This document shows positions 42,406 to 50,152 of a stretch of DNA of 52,566 bases, one piece after another. Within the stretch, counting starts at the first letter, position 1; each line of letters begins with the position of its first letter. The notes under the pieces are model-generated. The model was not told where the DNA came from. It did no database searches and saw only the letters and a list, made by a program, of their open reading frames with translations. Source of the stretch: Phenylobacterium sp. (GTDB taxonomy: Bacteria; Pseudomonadota; Alphaproteobacteria; Caulobacterales; Caulobacteraceae); assembly GCF_016793285.1 (NCBI RefSeq), contig NZ_JAEUMO010000048.1, positions 1 to 52,566 on the forward strand, written 5' to 3'. The translations under genes and the position numbers were made by a program.

Positions 42406-42791
42406 GAGTTGCTCCCAAGCGCCTCGGCAGCCAGCACGCCGTCCAGCAAGGAGGCCCCTGACCCGGGCAGTGCCTCGCGAGCCCTGCCCAACACCTCATC
42501 CGCCTCCTGATCGAGGTAGGTCGCGCAGCTCAGTTGATCGTGGAGGCGTAGGTAGCTCGCCCAATGCCCGAGGATGAAGCCCGTGCCCTCCTGGTCCACC
42601 GGCGGCGAGGTGGCGACCATGTTCATCTGAACGAGCATGAAGAGCGCAGCGACGTCATAGGCGTTGCCGCCCATGCGCCTCATCTGAATTCGCGCCACCC
42701 GCAAGGTGGGCCGCTGCCAGGGCGCGATATCGTAGCCGTACTCGAAGTGCAGAACCGTGGCGGCTCTCGCGTCGTGCCACAAACCAAGCAT
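42402..42791 (-). CDS. Hypothetical protein coupled to a membrane protein
   Basis: 129 residues with no recognised domain. It may be globular and alpha-helical (VAALFMLVQMNMVATSP, HDQLSCATYLDQEADEVLG). Its 3' end overlaps the membrane-protein start by 4 bp, implying a two-gene operon. The start (ATG 42791) is not backed by a strong ribosome binding site. The XRE regulator starts divergently about 110 bp away, with an AT-rich patch (near 42840-42870) between them that may contain both promoters. Confidence 0.6.
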   Translation of the reverse strand: MLGLWHDARAATVLHFEYGYDIAPWQRPTLRVARIQMRRMGGNAYDVAALFMLVQMNMVATSPPVDQEGTGFILGHWASYLRLHDQLSCATYLDQEADEVLGRAREALPGSGASLLDGVLAAEALGSNS

Positions 42792-42900
42792 CGCGTGCGC
42801 GTCCCCCTTCTACCGCGCCGTCGAAGCTACAGGGAAATTCGTCATATGGAATATCGGCATTCAGTTCTCCGCCCCCATCGCGACGGCGGGCCCGAGGACA

Positions 42901-43152
42901 ATGCCGAAGACCATCTTCGAAGGAGCCAACGAGGTGGTGGTCAGCGTCGTGCGCACTGCGCGGGAGGAAGCAGGCCTGACCCAGGCGGAGGTGGCGCGGC
43001 GGATCGGACGGGACCAGAGCCACGTCTCCCTGATCGAACGCTCGCAACGCCGCCTGGACGTGGTGGAGTTCGACAAGATCGCCCGCGCCATCGGCGTCGA
43101 CCCTGTGGACCTCTTCGCGCGCATTGCTCGCCGGCTCGATCCCGGCAGTTGA
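42901..43152 (+). CDS. XRE-family helix-turn-helix regulator
   Basis: 83 residues, a single HTH_3 domain: VVRTAREEAGLTQAEVARRIG, then DQSHVSLIERSQRRLDVVEF and DKIARAIGVDPVDLFARIA. It resembles Cro/CI-type repressors. ATG 42901 (MPKTIFEGANE) is chosen; longer in-frame starts to the left are not family-like. It probably controls the divergent gene pair or the element's cargo. Confidence 0.85.
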   Translation: MPKTIFEGANEVVVSVVRTAREEAGLTQAEVARRIGRDQSHVSLIERSQRRLDVVEFDKIARAIGVDPVDLFARIARRLDPGS

Positions 43153-43163
43153 GAGGCCGCGCG

Positions 43164-43214
43164 GCGCGCCTCCGGTGCTGACCCAATGTCAAGTCGGGAG
43201 CCTCGGAGGCGCGC
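43164..43214. repeat. 11-bp inverted repeat after the XRE gene
   Basis: GCGCGCCTCCG (43164-43174) and CGGAGGCGCGC (43204-43214) are exact complements with a 29-base loop, starting 11 bases after the XRE stop codon. There is no T-run, so a terminator or an RNA structure are both possible. The rest of 43,153-43,519 shows no coding region I can support. Confidence 0.45.
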
Positions 43215-43519
43215 GCCCGGCGAACGCGGCGGCCCGCCACGATGGCGGAGTCGGAACGCCGGGGCCCAGCCGCCGAGGGTAGGACAGAGAGCCCCGGCGC
43301 GTTGCCCGACCCGGCTCACTCCCCGGATCGACTGAAGTGCCGCCCGCGGGCAGCGCAGCTTCGATAGACCCTGAGCGCGCTTCGCGCCAGCTTCCCGCGC
43401 GGACCTGTGGATGAAACGCACCGCTGCCACCGCAGCCGTCGCGAATCATCGTCTAGTGGTTGAGATTGCGTGAAGTGCGTGATCGGCCACGCGGGCTCCA
43501 CCGCGTCGGAGCGACGGTC

Positions 43520-43642
43520 ATGAAGATCGGAAGGAACGCCGGCACGGGCCGGTTTACCCCGGTCAAGACCGCCCAGGACAAGCCCAAGACCCACGTGGTC
43601 GAGACGGTGAAGTCCGGGTCGAAGTCTAAGAAGCGGCGCTAA
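43520..43642 (+). CDS. Small basic protein (40 residues), unknown
   Basis: 40 residues, very basic: GRNAGTGRFTPVKTAQDKPK, then THVVETVKSGSKSKKRR. It matches a common pattern of tiny hypothetical proteins ([DN]A.TGRFVPVK.A...P.TTVVE.VK, then K/R) often seen near toxin-antitoxin or mobile genes in proteobacteria; that is from memory of annotation patterns and their function is unknown. ATG 43520. Confidence 0.55.
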   Translation: MKIGRNAGTGRFTPVKTAQDKPKTHVVETVKSGSKSKKRR

Positions 43643-43841
43643 AGACCGTACACGATTCTCGACGTTGGCTCAGCGATATGCGGCGTGTCGGGAGTGACTG
43701 GAGGGAGAGGCGGCCCACTGCGGCCAAGCAAGAAGAGCCGTCCTCCCCTCCGATTTCACGCTCACGCGCCCGGCTTCTCTGCCCTGCGTTTCCATTGGCA
43801 GGCAAGAGCGTCGAGTGCCAAGGCCGAGAGGCAAGAAGGCC

Positions 43842-45257
43842 ATGGTAAGAGCTTCACCGTCACCGGCGGCCAACCCGGCTGTGCGAGACGAAATCCTCAT
43901 CACGCACGCCAACCCGGAAGACAACGCCGTCGCGCGCTGGCTGGCGGCGCGGCTGACGACAGCGGGCTATCGCGTCTGGGTCGATGTGCAGGAGCTTCGC
44001 GGCGGCGACGACTTCTGGAACGTGATCGAGGACAAGCTCCGCCACCACGTGGTCAAGCAGATCGCGCTGGTGTCGCGTCATGTGCGCAAGCGCGGCGTCC
44101 TGAAAGAACTGGCCCTGGGTGACGGGATCGGGCGCCAGCTCGGCGACGACCAGTTCATCATCCCGATCCGCGTGGACGACGTTCCCTACCTGGAGTTCCC
44201 GACGGAGCTGCTTCGCCTCAACGCGCTGGAGGCATTCCCGAATTGGGCCGGCGCGCTGGCGCCGCTCCTCAAGACCCTGGAGGACGCCGGCGTGCCCCGG
44301 CGCACCGGACCCGACACAGAGTTCCTCGCGTCCCTGGTTGAAGCGCAGCAGCGTGGCAGGCTGACGGTGCTGGAGCGACCTGAGACCCTCCTGACCAACT
44401 GGTTTCAGATCACCGAGATGCCCGAGCTGCTGACCTTCTACGGCTCGGCCGGGCTGTCGACCCAACTGGAGAACTGGCTGGCCAACTCCCAGAAGCCGCA
44501 CCTGAAGTACCTCGGCCTGGCCGGCACGTTCACCGACGTCGGCACCTTCCAGGCCGGTGATGTAGCTCCTCCGAAGCTGGATGGCCGGTTCTGGCTCAGG
44601 CCCGGGGATATCCTCACGAACGGCGAGGTCGCCCCCTTCCCCAATGGAGCCGAGGGCCGGCGTCAGATGGTCAACCTGCTTCGACAGCATTGGGATTTGG
44701 CCATGCACCGGCGCGGCCTGCGCAGGTTTGAGTACGCTAGCGGGGAGATCGGCTGGTTCTTCCCCGATGGCCTCGTGGACGGGCGCGTGAAGCGCACGCT
44801 GGCCAGCGGCAAGAAGGTCGACCGTGCCGTGTCCGGAAAGTTCAAGGACAAGCGCTGGCATCTGGCGCTGATCGGTCGTCCACGCCTGTGGCCCGCGCCC
44901 ATGTTCCGCGTGCATGCGAACATGGTGCTCAGCCTCGACGGCTCAACGCCACTGCCGGGCAAGGAAACTCAGGCGATCCGGCGCCGGCTCACGCGGAGTT
45001 GGTGGAACGACAAGTGGCGCGACCTGCTGCTGGCCGGCCTGGACTGGCTCGCGGAGGGGGAGCCAACTTTCGACCTCGCGGTCGGCCGCGAACGTCTCAA
45101 GCTCAGCACCGCCCCGCTGGAGGTGCCGTTCCCTGTTTCCTATGAGGCGGAGGAGCGGCGGGAGAGCGAGGAAGCCGCTGATGGCGAGATCCTGCTGGGC
45201 GAGGAGCTGGAGACCGACGAAGGCATCGAGCACGAACCGGAGCCCGAAGGCGCATGA
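43842..45257 (+). CDS. SPARTA TIR-APAZ protein (NAD-degrading effector subunit)
   Basis: 471 residues from ATG 43842 (GTG 43815 is an alternative). The N-terminal TIR domain (about 16-150) has ILITHANPEDNAVARWLAAR (the ITHANPED box), GYRVWVDVQELRGGDDFW, IALVSRHV, and RGVLKELALG with E89 as the probable NADase glutamate. FIIPIRVDDVPYLEFP leads into the APAZ region (about 160-450), whose SPARTA-type blocks include DKRWHLALIGRPRLWPAPMF and SWWNDKWRDLLLAGLDWL. In known SPARTA systems this subunit forms a heterodimer with short Argonaute, and invader DNA recognised by a guide triggers NAD+ depletion. It overlaps the Argonaute gene by 4 bp. The acidic C-terminal tail is typical. Confidence 0.92.
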   Translation: MVRASPSPAANPAVRDEILITHANPEDNAVARWLAARLTTAGYRVWVDVQELRGGDDFWNVIEDKLRHHVVKQIALVSRHVRKRGVLKELALGDGIGRQLGDDQFIIPIRVDDVPYLEFPTELLRLNALEAFPNWAGALAPLLKTLEDAGVPRRTGPDTEFLASLVEAQQRGRLTVLERPETLLTNWFQITEMPELLTFYGSAGLSTQLENWLANSQKPHLKYLGLAGTFTDVGTFQAGDVAPPKLDGRFWLRPGDILTNGEVAPFPNGAEGRRQMVNLLRQHWDLAMHRRGLRRFEYASGEIGWFFPDGLVDGRVKRTLASGKKVDRAVSGKFKDKRWHLALIGRPRLWPAPMFRVHANMVLSLDGSTPLPGKETQAIRRRLTRSWWNDKWRDLLLAGLDWLAEGEPTFDLAVGRERLKLSTAPLEVPFPVSYEAEERRESEEAADGEILLGEELETDEGIEHEPEPEGA

Positions 45258-46783
45258 TCCAGAAGGCGATCTACCTGCCGGAACCGACGCTTGCGTTCGG
45301 TCACGGGCAATGTCTCGAAGCGCCCAAGGATGGGCTGTTCCTCTTCGGGCCGTTCGAGGATGCCGGCGGCCGGCACGAGGTGCGGCTCGGCTTCATCGGC
45401 ACCCAAGCCGGCGCGGGTCTCTTGCGAGCATGGCTCGGCAAGCTGCGGGGCTGGATCGGGCCTTCCCTCAACCGGCACGGTGCCGAGACCACCTGGGCGC
45501 CGCCCTGGCCGGGCTTCCAGGCGGTGTTCGGACTCGCTCTGCCGGATCGCCCGATGACGGAAGTCACCCTGGACGGGGTCGAGATCGACTCCGCGATCAA
45601 GCGGTCGAACAGGTCGGACGCGGTGCGCACGACCGTGAAGCTCTACGCCGACGCCATCCGACGCCATCGGACGACAGAAGAGCGGCAACCCGACGTGTGG
45701 GTGGCGGTCATTCCTGACGTGGTCTTCCGGTACGGCCGGCCGGCGGTCGCGGCGCCGCCCAGGGCGGAGCGCACCGCGTCAACGATCATCTCCTCGCGCG
45801 CAGCGAAGGCCTTCTACGAGCGCGGCGATCTGTTTCCCGAGACGATGGCCGACGCCGAGGTCTACCTGTTTGCCAACAACTTCCACCACCAGCTCAAGGC
45901 CGAACTGCTCGGGGACAAGGTGGCCTTGCAGTTGATCCTGGAGCGCACCCTGCAAGATCGCGCGCTCGCCAGCCGTCCTGCCAGCCGGGGCCTTCAGGAC
46001 GAAGCGACCGTCGCCTGGAACTTCGCGACCACCCTCTACTTCAAGATGGACGCCAAGCCGTGGGCGCTCGCCGATGTTCGGCCGGGCGTGTGCTACGTCG
46101 GCCTCGTCTTCAAGAACGACGAAACGCCGGCCGCAAAGGGCGAGGCATGTTGCGCGGCCCAGATGTTCCTCAGCTCGGGCGATGGCCTGGTGTTCCGCGG
46201 CGCCCTTGGCCCTTGGTACTCGGAAGAGAACCGCGAGTACCACCTGTCGTCCAAGGCGGCCGGCGAACTCATGGCCTCGGTCATTGACGGCTACAAAGAC
46301 AAGCACGGGCGAGCCCCGTCTCAGCTCTTCATCCACGGTCGGCATCGCTTCAGCCGCCAGGAGTGGGAGGGCTTCAAGTCCGCTGTGGCGCCCGAGACCA
46401 GCTTGGTAGGTGTGCGCATCCGGCCGGGTGATGAGATGCGGCTATTCCGGCCGGCGGCCTCGACGCCCGTGCTGCGCGGCGCCGCTGTTGCGCTCGATGA
46501 CCGCCAAGCCTTGCTGTGGACGCGCGGCTACATCCCAAGACTGGCGACCTATCCGGGCTTTGAAACGCCGAAGCCATTGAGCGTGGAAGTCACTCACGGA
46601 GACGCCGACCTGGAGCAGGTGCTGGGCGACGTGCTCGCATTGACGAAGGTGAACTACAACGCGTGCGACTTCGCGAGCGGCATTCCGGTGACGCTGCGGT
46701 TCGCGGATCGGGTGGGCGAAATCCTCATGGCCTCACCGCGAACGGCAGAGGCTCCGCCCCTGCCCTTCCGCTACTACATCTGA
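45254..46783 (+). CDS. Short prokaryotic Argonaute (MID-PIWI) of SPARTA type
   Basis: 509 residues, the usual length of a short pAgo. The MID part contains NNFHHQLKAELLGDKVALQL, with H211-H212 and K215 at the position expected for guide 5'-end binding. The PIWI part (about 276-509) has YVGLVFKNDE, SSGDGLVFRGALGPW, ELFIHGRHRF-like QLFIHGRHRFSRQEWEGF, the C-terminal LTKVNYNACDF, IPVTLRFADRVGEILM and ending FRYYI. The PIWI catalytic tetrad (DEDX) is absent, as in all short pAgos, so it senses but does not cut. Its ATG overlaps the TIR-APAZ stop. It is convergent with the DUF499 gene, 13 bp apart. Confidence 0.93.
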   Translation: MIQKAIYLPEPTLAFGHGQCLEAPKDGLFLFGPFEDAGGRHEVRLGFIGTQAGAGLLRAWLGKLRGWIGPSLNRHGAETTWAPPWPGFQAVFGLALPDRPMTEVTLDGVEIDSAIKRSNRSDAVRTTVKLYADAIRRHRTTEERQPDVWVAVIPDVVFRYGRPAVAAPPRAERTASTIISSRAAKAFYERGDLFPETMADAEVYLFANNFHHQLKAELLGDKVALQLILERTLQDRALASRPASRGLQDEATVAWNFATTLYFKMDAKPWALADVRPGVCYVGLVFKNDETPAAKGEACCAAQMFLSSGDGLVFRGALGPWYSEENREYHLSSKAAGELMASVIDGYKDKHGRAPSQLFIHGRHRFSRQEWEGFKSAVAPETSLVGVRIRPGDEMRLFRPAASTPVLRGAAVALDDRQALLWTRGYIPRLATYPGFETPKPLSVEVTHGDADLEQVLGDVLALTKVNYNACDFASGIPVTLRFADRVGEILMASPRTAEAPPLPFRYYI

Positions 46784-46796
46784 CGGGCTTCGCGCC

Positions 46797-49700
46797 CTAA
46801 TCTTCAGCGAAACCGGTGCCTTCCGGGCTGAACTTCAGCGTCTTGGCATTGTCCCGGACGATGGCGGCATCTTCCACGTCGAAGCCGTTGGGCGCTGTCG
46901 CCTCGATTTCCAGGCGCAGGCTCAGCTTGACGCCGTCTGTGCGCAGCAACTCGGCGATCACGTTTTCGAGGATCGGTTGGAGGTCGCGCACCGGGCGCTC
47001 GGCGCTCAGCTCGACGCTGCCGTAGAACCGCCGAAGCGCCCGCGCCACGCCCGGCTTCTCCTCGACCGCGCCTCCGCCGCTTTGCGGCGTTGCAGGGGTG
47101 GTCGGCCCTGTCGCCCCGGTACTCGATCCGCTGCCCTTGAGCTGGGCTTCGGCGACTTCCTTCCGCACCAGCACTGCGTCGGCGTCGAACGAGGGGTTCA
47201 CGACCTTGCCGAAGACGAGGCCGCGGTAGGTCCCGTCGGCGGCGATGCCTTCCGCGTAGGCGAAGTCGGTGAAGACGTCGCGCAGCAGCTCCGTCAGCGC
47301 CTCGCCGAGTACGATATCATCCCGCACCCGCTCAAATCGGACGTACTGGACAAACCAATCGCGAACGGTGGCCAGCGGCACGTGGTCATCTCCGACCGGC
47401 CACGCCTCCTTCAGCCTGTCGGAGAGCGTCTGCCGACCCAGCTTCACCAGGACGCTCTGATCGGTGCTGACCCTATCCCAGACGGCCTGGGCGACCGTCT
47501 TGGAGCCCGGGTTGCGGATCGTCACCTTGTCCAGGGAGAACGGCTCGCCTTCGATCCGGGGAGGCGTCGGCACGATGATGTGCGACCACGCCCGGCGCAC
47601 CGAAGACTCCAGTGCGGCCTGACTGTTGGTGGTCTCCTTGTCGGCCTCCTCACGCTGACTGTCCTTCAGGTCCAGCGAGCGGTCGTCGCGGATCGAGCGC
47701 CAGGCCAACAGCAGCTTCGCGGCCTTGCGCGCCTCTCCTAGGAGGGGCCCGTCCGGAGCCACGAAGATCAGCGTGTTCCGCGCCTGCCGCAGACGGCCGC
47801 CGCCTCGGCGCTTCAGCGCATCTTCCGCCGTCACCATCGCGAGCGGCGGCTCGACCCGGCTATCGAACGTGAAGTTTGGATGCAGCACGATCAGACCGAC
47901 GGCCGTGCTCTCCTCCGCCTCTTCGGGGTTCAGGGAGCAGGTGTGAACCTTGACGAAGCTCCCCCGTGCCCGCTCGTCACGCTTCAGCAGCGAGACGATC
48001 TCGTCGTCCGCCTCGGCGTCGGACTTCTCCTGCGCCTTGGCTTCGGCGAGCTTGCGCAGGGTCGGCTGGGAGCCGAACCAATAGGCGTTGTTCTCGGCGC
48101 GCAGGTGCCCCGACCTGTTCGCCAGCTCTGACAGCGCGTCACCGAAGACCGAGACGTTCTCCCCCGGCCGGGCGCAGGCGAGGCGGACGTCGGCGCCGCT
48201 CATCCCGCCGCGGGCCTCGCCGAGCGGCGCGGTGCCCAGGAACACGCCGCGGGCAGCCCGGGTCGCGATCCGGTCGTTGCCGTAGCGCTGCTTCTCACCG
48301 TCGAGACGGAACGGCTGGGCGCGGTCGCTCTCGACCTCGCCGTCCACGATGGCCGCCCAGGCGGTTCCCTCCAGGGGCTCGATGACAGACCCCCGCACCA
48401 GCGGGTCGCCCAGAGGGATGGAGCCCATCTGGATCAGGGGGTCGTTGGAGCCGCTGATCCAGATGCGGCGCGCGGCTTCGGCGATGAACTTGAGCACGCC
48501 GCGGGTCCGCTGGAAGCGGTCGAGCCCGCCCCACTCCTGCGCGAGCTTGTCGAACAGCATCGGGTGGACCGGGTAGGCCTCCCGCATCAGCTCGCCGTAG
48601 GCGGCTTCGTCCACGCCGGCCGGGAAGTCCTTCTTGTTGTCCCGGTAGTAGCGCCGATAGGCCTCGATGGTCCGGTCGCGTTCCTTCACCCCGGCCTCGT
48701 CCAACTCCTGGAACAGGCGTCGCCGGACGATGGCGTAGGTTTCGGTGCCCTGTGCGGCCTGCCAGGACGATTGCAGGCGGCCGAACAGCTTCTCCAGCCG
48801 CGACAGCGTCTCCTGCCCGCGGTCGCCGCCGGCCTCGTCTTCCGACTCCGGCAGCGAGCCCACGATGAGCGCCTGGGGCACGCGCGCCGCAGCCTCGGTG
48901 AGCGACTGGAAGAACGCGAGGTTCGCGTCGTAGCGCTCCCCGTCGAGCTGCTTCACATAGGCCACGATCTCATCGAGCAGGATGAGGGCCGGCCCGCCCG
49001 CGGCCCGCAGCACCTTCTCCAGCGCCTCGCCGCCGGGGTTGGTGCCCGCCGCCTCCGCGCCAGCGATCAGGGAGAGCCCTTCCTCGCCCGCGAGCCGGTA
49101 GGCCAGATAGCCCCAGATCGTCCGCACCGGCTTGGAGCCGGCGTAGATCAGGGGCACGTCAGGCCCCTTGTCGCTGCCGGAGAACGCGACGGCCTTTGCC
49201 CCCTTCAGACCGGCGGCGTTCCCGATGATCTCGCCCACGCCCTGAAGCGCTGTAGGATCGGTGGCGCGCGCCACGTGCAGCAGCGCCAGCATCGTGTGCG
49301 TCTTGCCGCCGCCGAAGTTCGTCTGCAGGCCGATCACCGAAGGGCCCACGCCTGACGCTAGCCGCGACGAGCCGTTGCGCAGGACCAGCTCCAACCCGCC
49401 TGTCATGTGGGTGGAGCGGAAGAACTCTGCGGGGTCGCCGTACGGTCCAGTGACTTCACCGCGGTCCACGACCGCGAGGTTGGCCGCGAAGTGATCCAGC
49501 GTCAGGCGCCCGGCCGTGATGTCTTCTCTCGGAGGAGCTGTCAGACGCCATGGCTCCAGGGCGCCGACCTTCTGCCCCTCGTTGAAGCCCAAGCCGAGCT
49601 GCTTGGAGACATCGGTGGGCGCTGCGGCACCGGACTTGAGCGTGAGGACGGGCCGCGTTTCCTTGGGCGAGCCGGCTGCGGCTGGCGGAGACGGCGTTGC

Positions 49701-50141
49701 GGTCGGCACCCCCTTTCCGGCCATCTTGCCGATCATGCCGTCAACAAGCGCACGAGCATCCTTCGCGTTATTCGCCTTGATCCCTTCCAGGAGTTCGGCG
49801 GCCCCAAGGAGGGCGCGGAGGGTGACGTCATCCGGAACGTCTGCCCCGCCCGCGGGCGCGTGTGAGTAGGCATTTCGACCTGCGTTGGTCGCGGTCGCGG
49901 CATCGCGGATGTTGTGCCCCAGGCCGCGCGAGAAGACCTCACGCCACTCGTTCTGGAAGAGACGCAGATAGGCCTGCACATCCAGGTTGCCGCCGCGAAC
50001 CGCCCCGTCCGGGAAGTTGGCGTGCTGCCGCCAGTTGGCGCCGTAGTTCGCCTCCAGGGCTCGCTCGACAAAGGTCGGGAGGCTGCCCCCCACCACGTCC
50101 AGCATCTTGCCCAGCCGGGCCTTATTGGTCAGGACGTCCAC
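46797..50141 (-). CDS. DUF499 AAA ATPase with N-terminal Swt1-like HEPN motif
   Basis: 1114 residues from GTG 50141 (GAGGG six bases upstream). N-terminal helical domain (about 15-135) with R89-N90-A91-Y92-S93-H94, the RNxxxH motif of HEPN ribonucleases, in the Swt1-type arrangement (FVERALEANYGANW, then YLRLFQNEWREVF). A proline-rich linker (about 140-170) leads to the ATPase: Walker A NFGGGKTH (275-282, K280) and Walker B ALILLDEIVAYV (385-396). The C-terminal half is the DUF499 region, ending in RLEIEATAPNGFDVED. It starts 11 bp after the DUF1156 stop, so it belongs to that operon. Role as a defence effector is inference from the family pairing. Confidence 0.85.
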   Translation of the reverse strand: MDVLTNKARLGKMLDVVGGSLPTFVERALEANYGANWRQHANFPDGAVRGGNLDVQAYLRLFQNEWREVFSRGLGHNIRDAATATNAGRNAYSHAPAGGADVPDDVTLRALLGAAELLEGIKANNAKDARALVDGMIGKMAGKGVPTATPSPPAAAGSPKETRPVLTLKSGAAAPTDVSKQLGLGFNEGQKVGALEPWRLTAPPREDITAGRLTLDHFAANLAVVDRGEVTGPYGDPAEFFRSTHMTGGLELVLRNGSSRLASGVGPSVIGLQTNFGGGKTHTMLALLHVARATDPTALQGVGEIIGNAAGLKGAKAVAFSGSDKGPDVPLIYAGSKPVRTIWGYLAYRLAGEEGLSLIAGAEAAGTNPGGEALEKVLRAAGGPALILLDEIVAYVKQLDGERYDANLAFFQSLTEAAARVPQALIVGSLPESEDEAGGDRGQETLSRLEKLFGRLQSSWQAAQGTETYAIVRRRLFQELDEAGVKERDRTIEAYRRYYRDNKKDFPAGVDEAAYGELMREAYPVHPMLFDKLAQEWGGLDRFQRTRGVLKFIAEAARRIWISGSNDPLIQMGSIPLGDPLVRGSVIEPLEGTAWAAIVDGEVESDRAQPFRLDGEKQRYGNDRIATRAARGVFLGTAPLGEARGGMSGADVRLACARPGENVSVFGDALSELANRSGHLRAENNAYWFGSQPTLRKLAEAKAQEKSDAEADDEIVSLLKRDERARGSFVKVHTCSLNPEEAEESTAVGLIVLHPNFTFDSRVEPPLAMVTAEDALKRRGGGRLRQARNTLIFVAPDGPLLGEARKAAKLLLAWRSIRDDRSLDLKDSQREEADKETTNSQAALESSVRRAWSHIIVPTPPRIEGEPFSLDKVTIRNPGSKTVAQAVWDRVSTDQSVLVKLGRQTLSDRLKEAWPVGDDHVPLATVRDWFVQYVRFERVRDDIVLGEALTELLRDVFTDFAYAEGIAADGTYRGLVFGKVVNPSFDADAVLVRKEVAEAQLKGSGSSTGATGPTTPATPQSGGGAVEEKPGVARALRRFYGSVELSAERPVRDLQPILENVIAELLRTDGVKLSLRLEIEATAPNGFDVEDAAIVRDNAKTLKFSPEGTGFAED

Positions 50142-50152
50142 CCATTCCCTCG

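Noticed and set aside
42861-43430. Minus-strand open frames over the XRE gene and the following gap
   Set aside because: Low-complexity R/G/A-rich products without start signals; the XRE frame has clear HTH homology.
45254-46783. Slicing (long-type) Argonaute
   Set aside because: No PAZ domain, 509 residues only, and the PIWI catalytic tetrad is missing.
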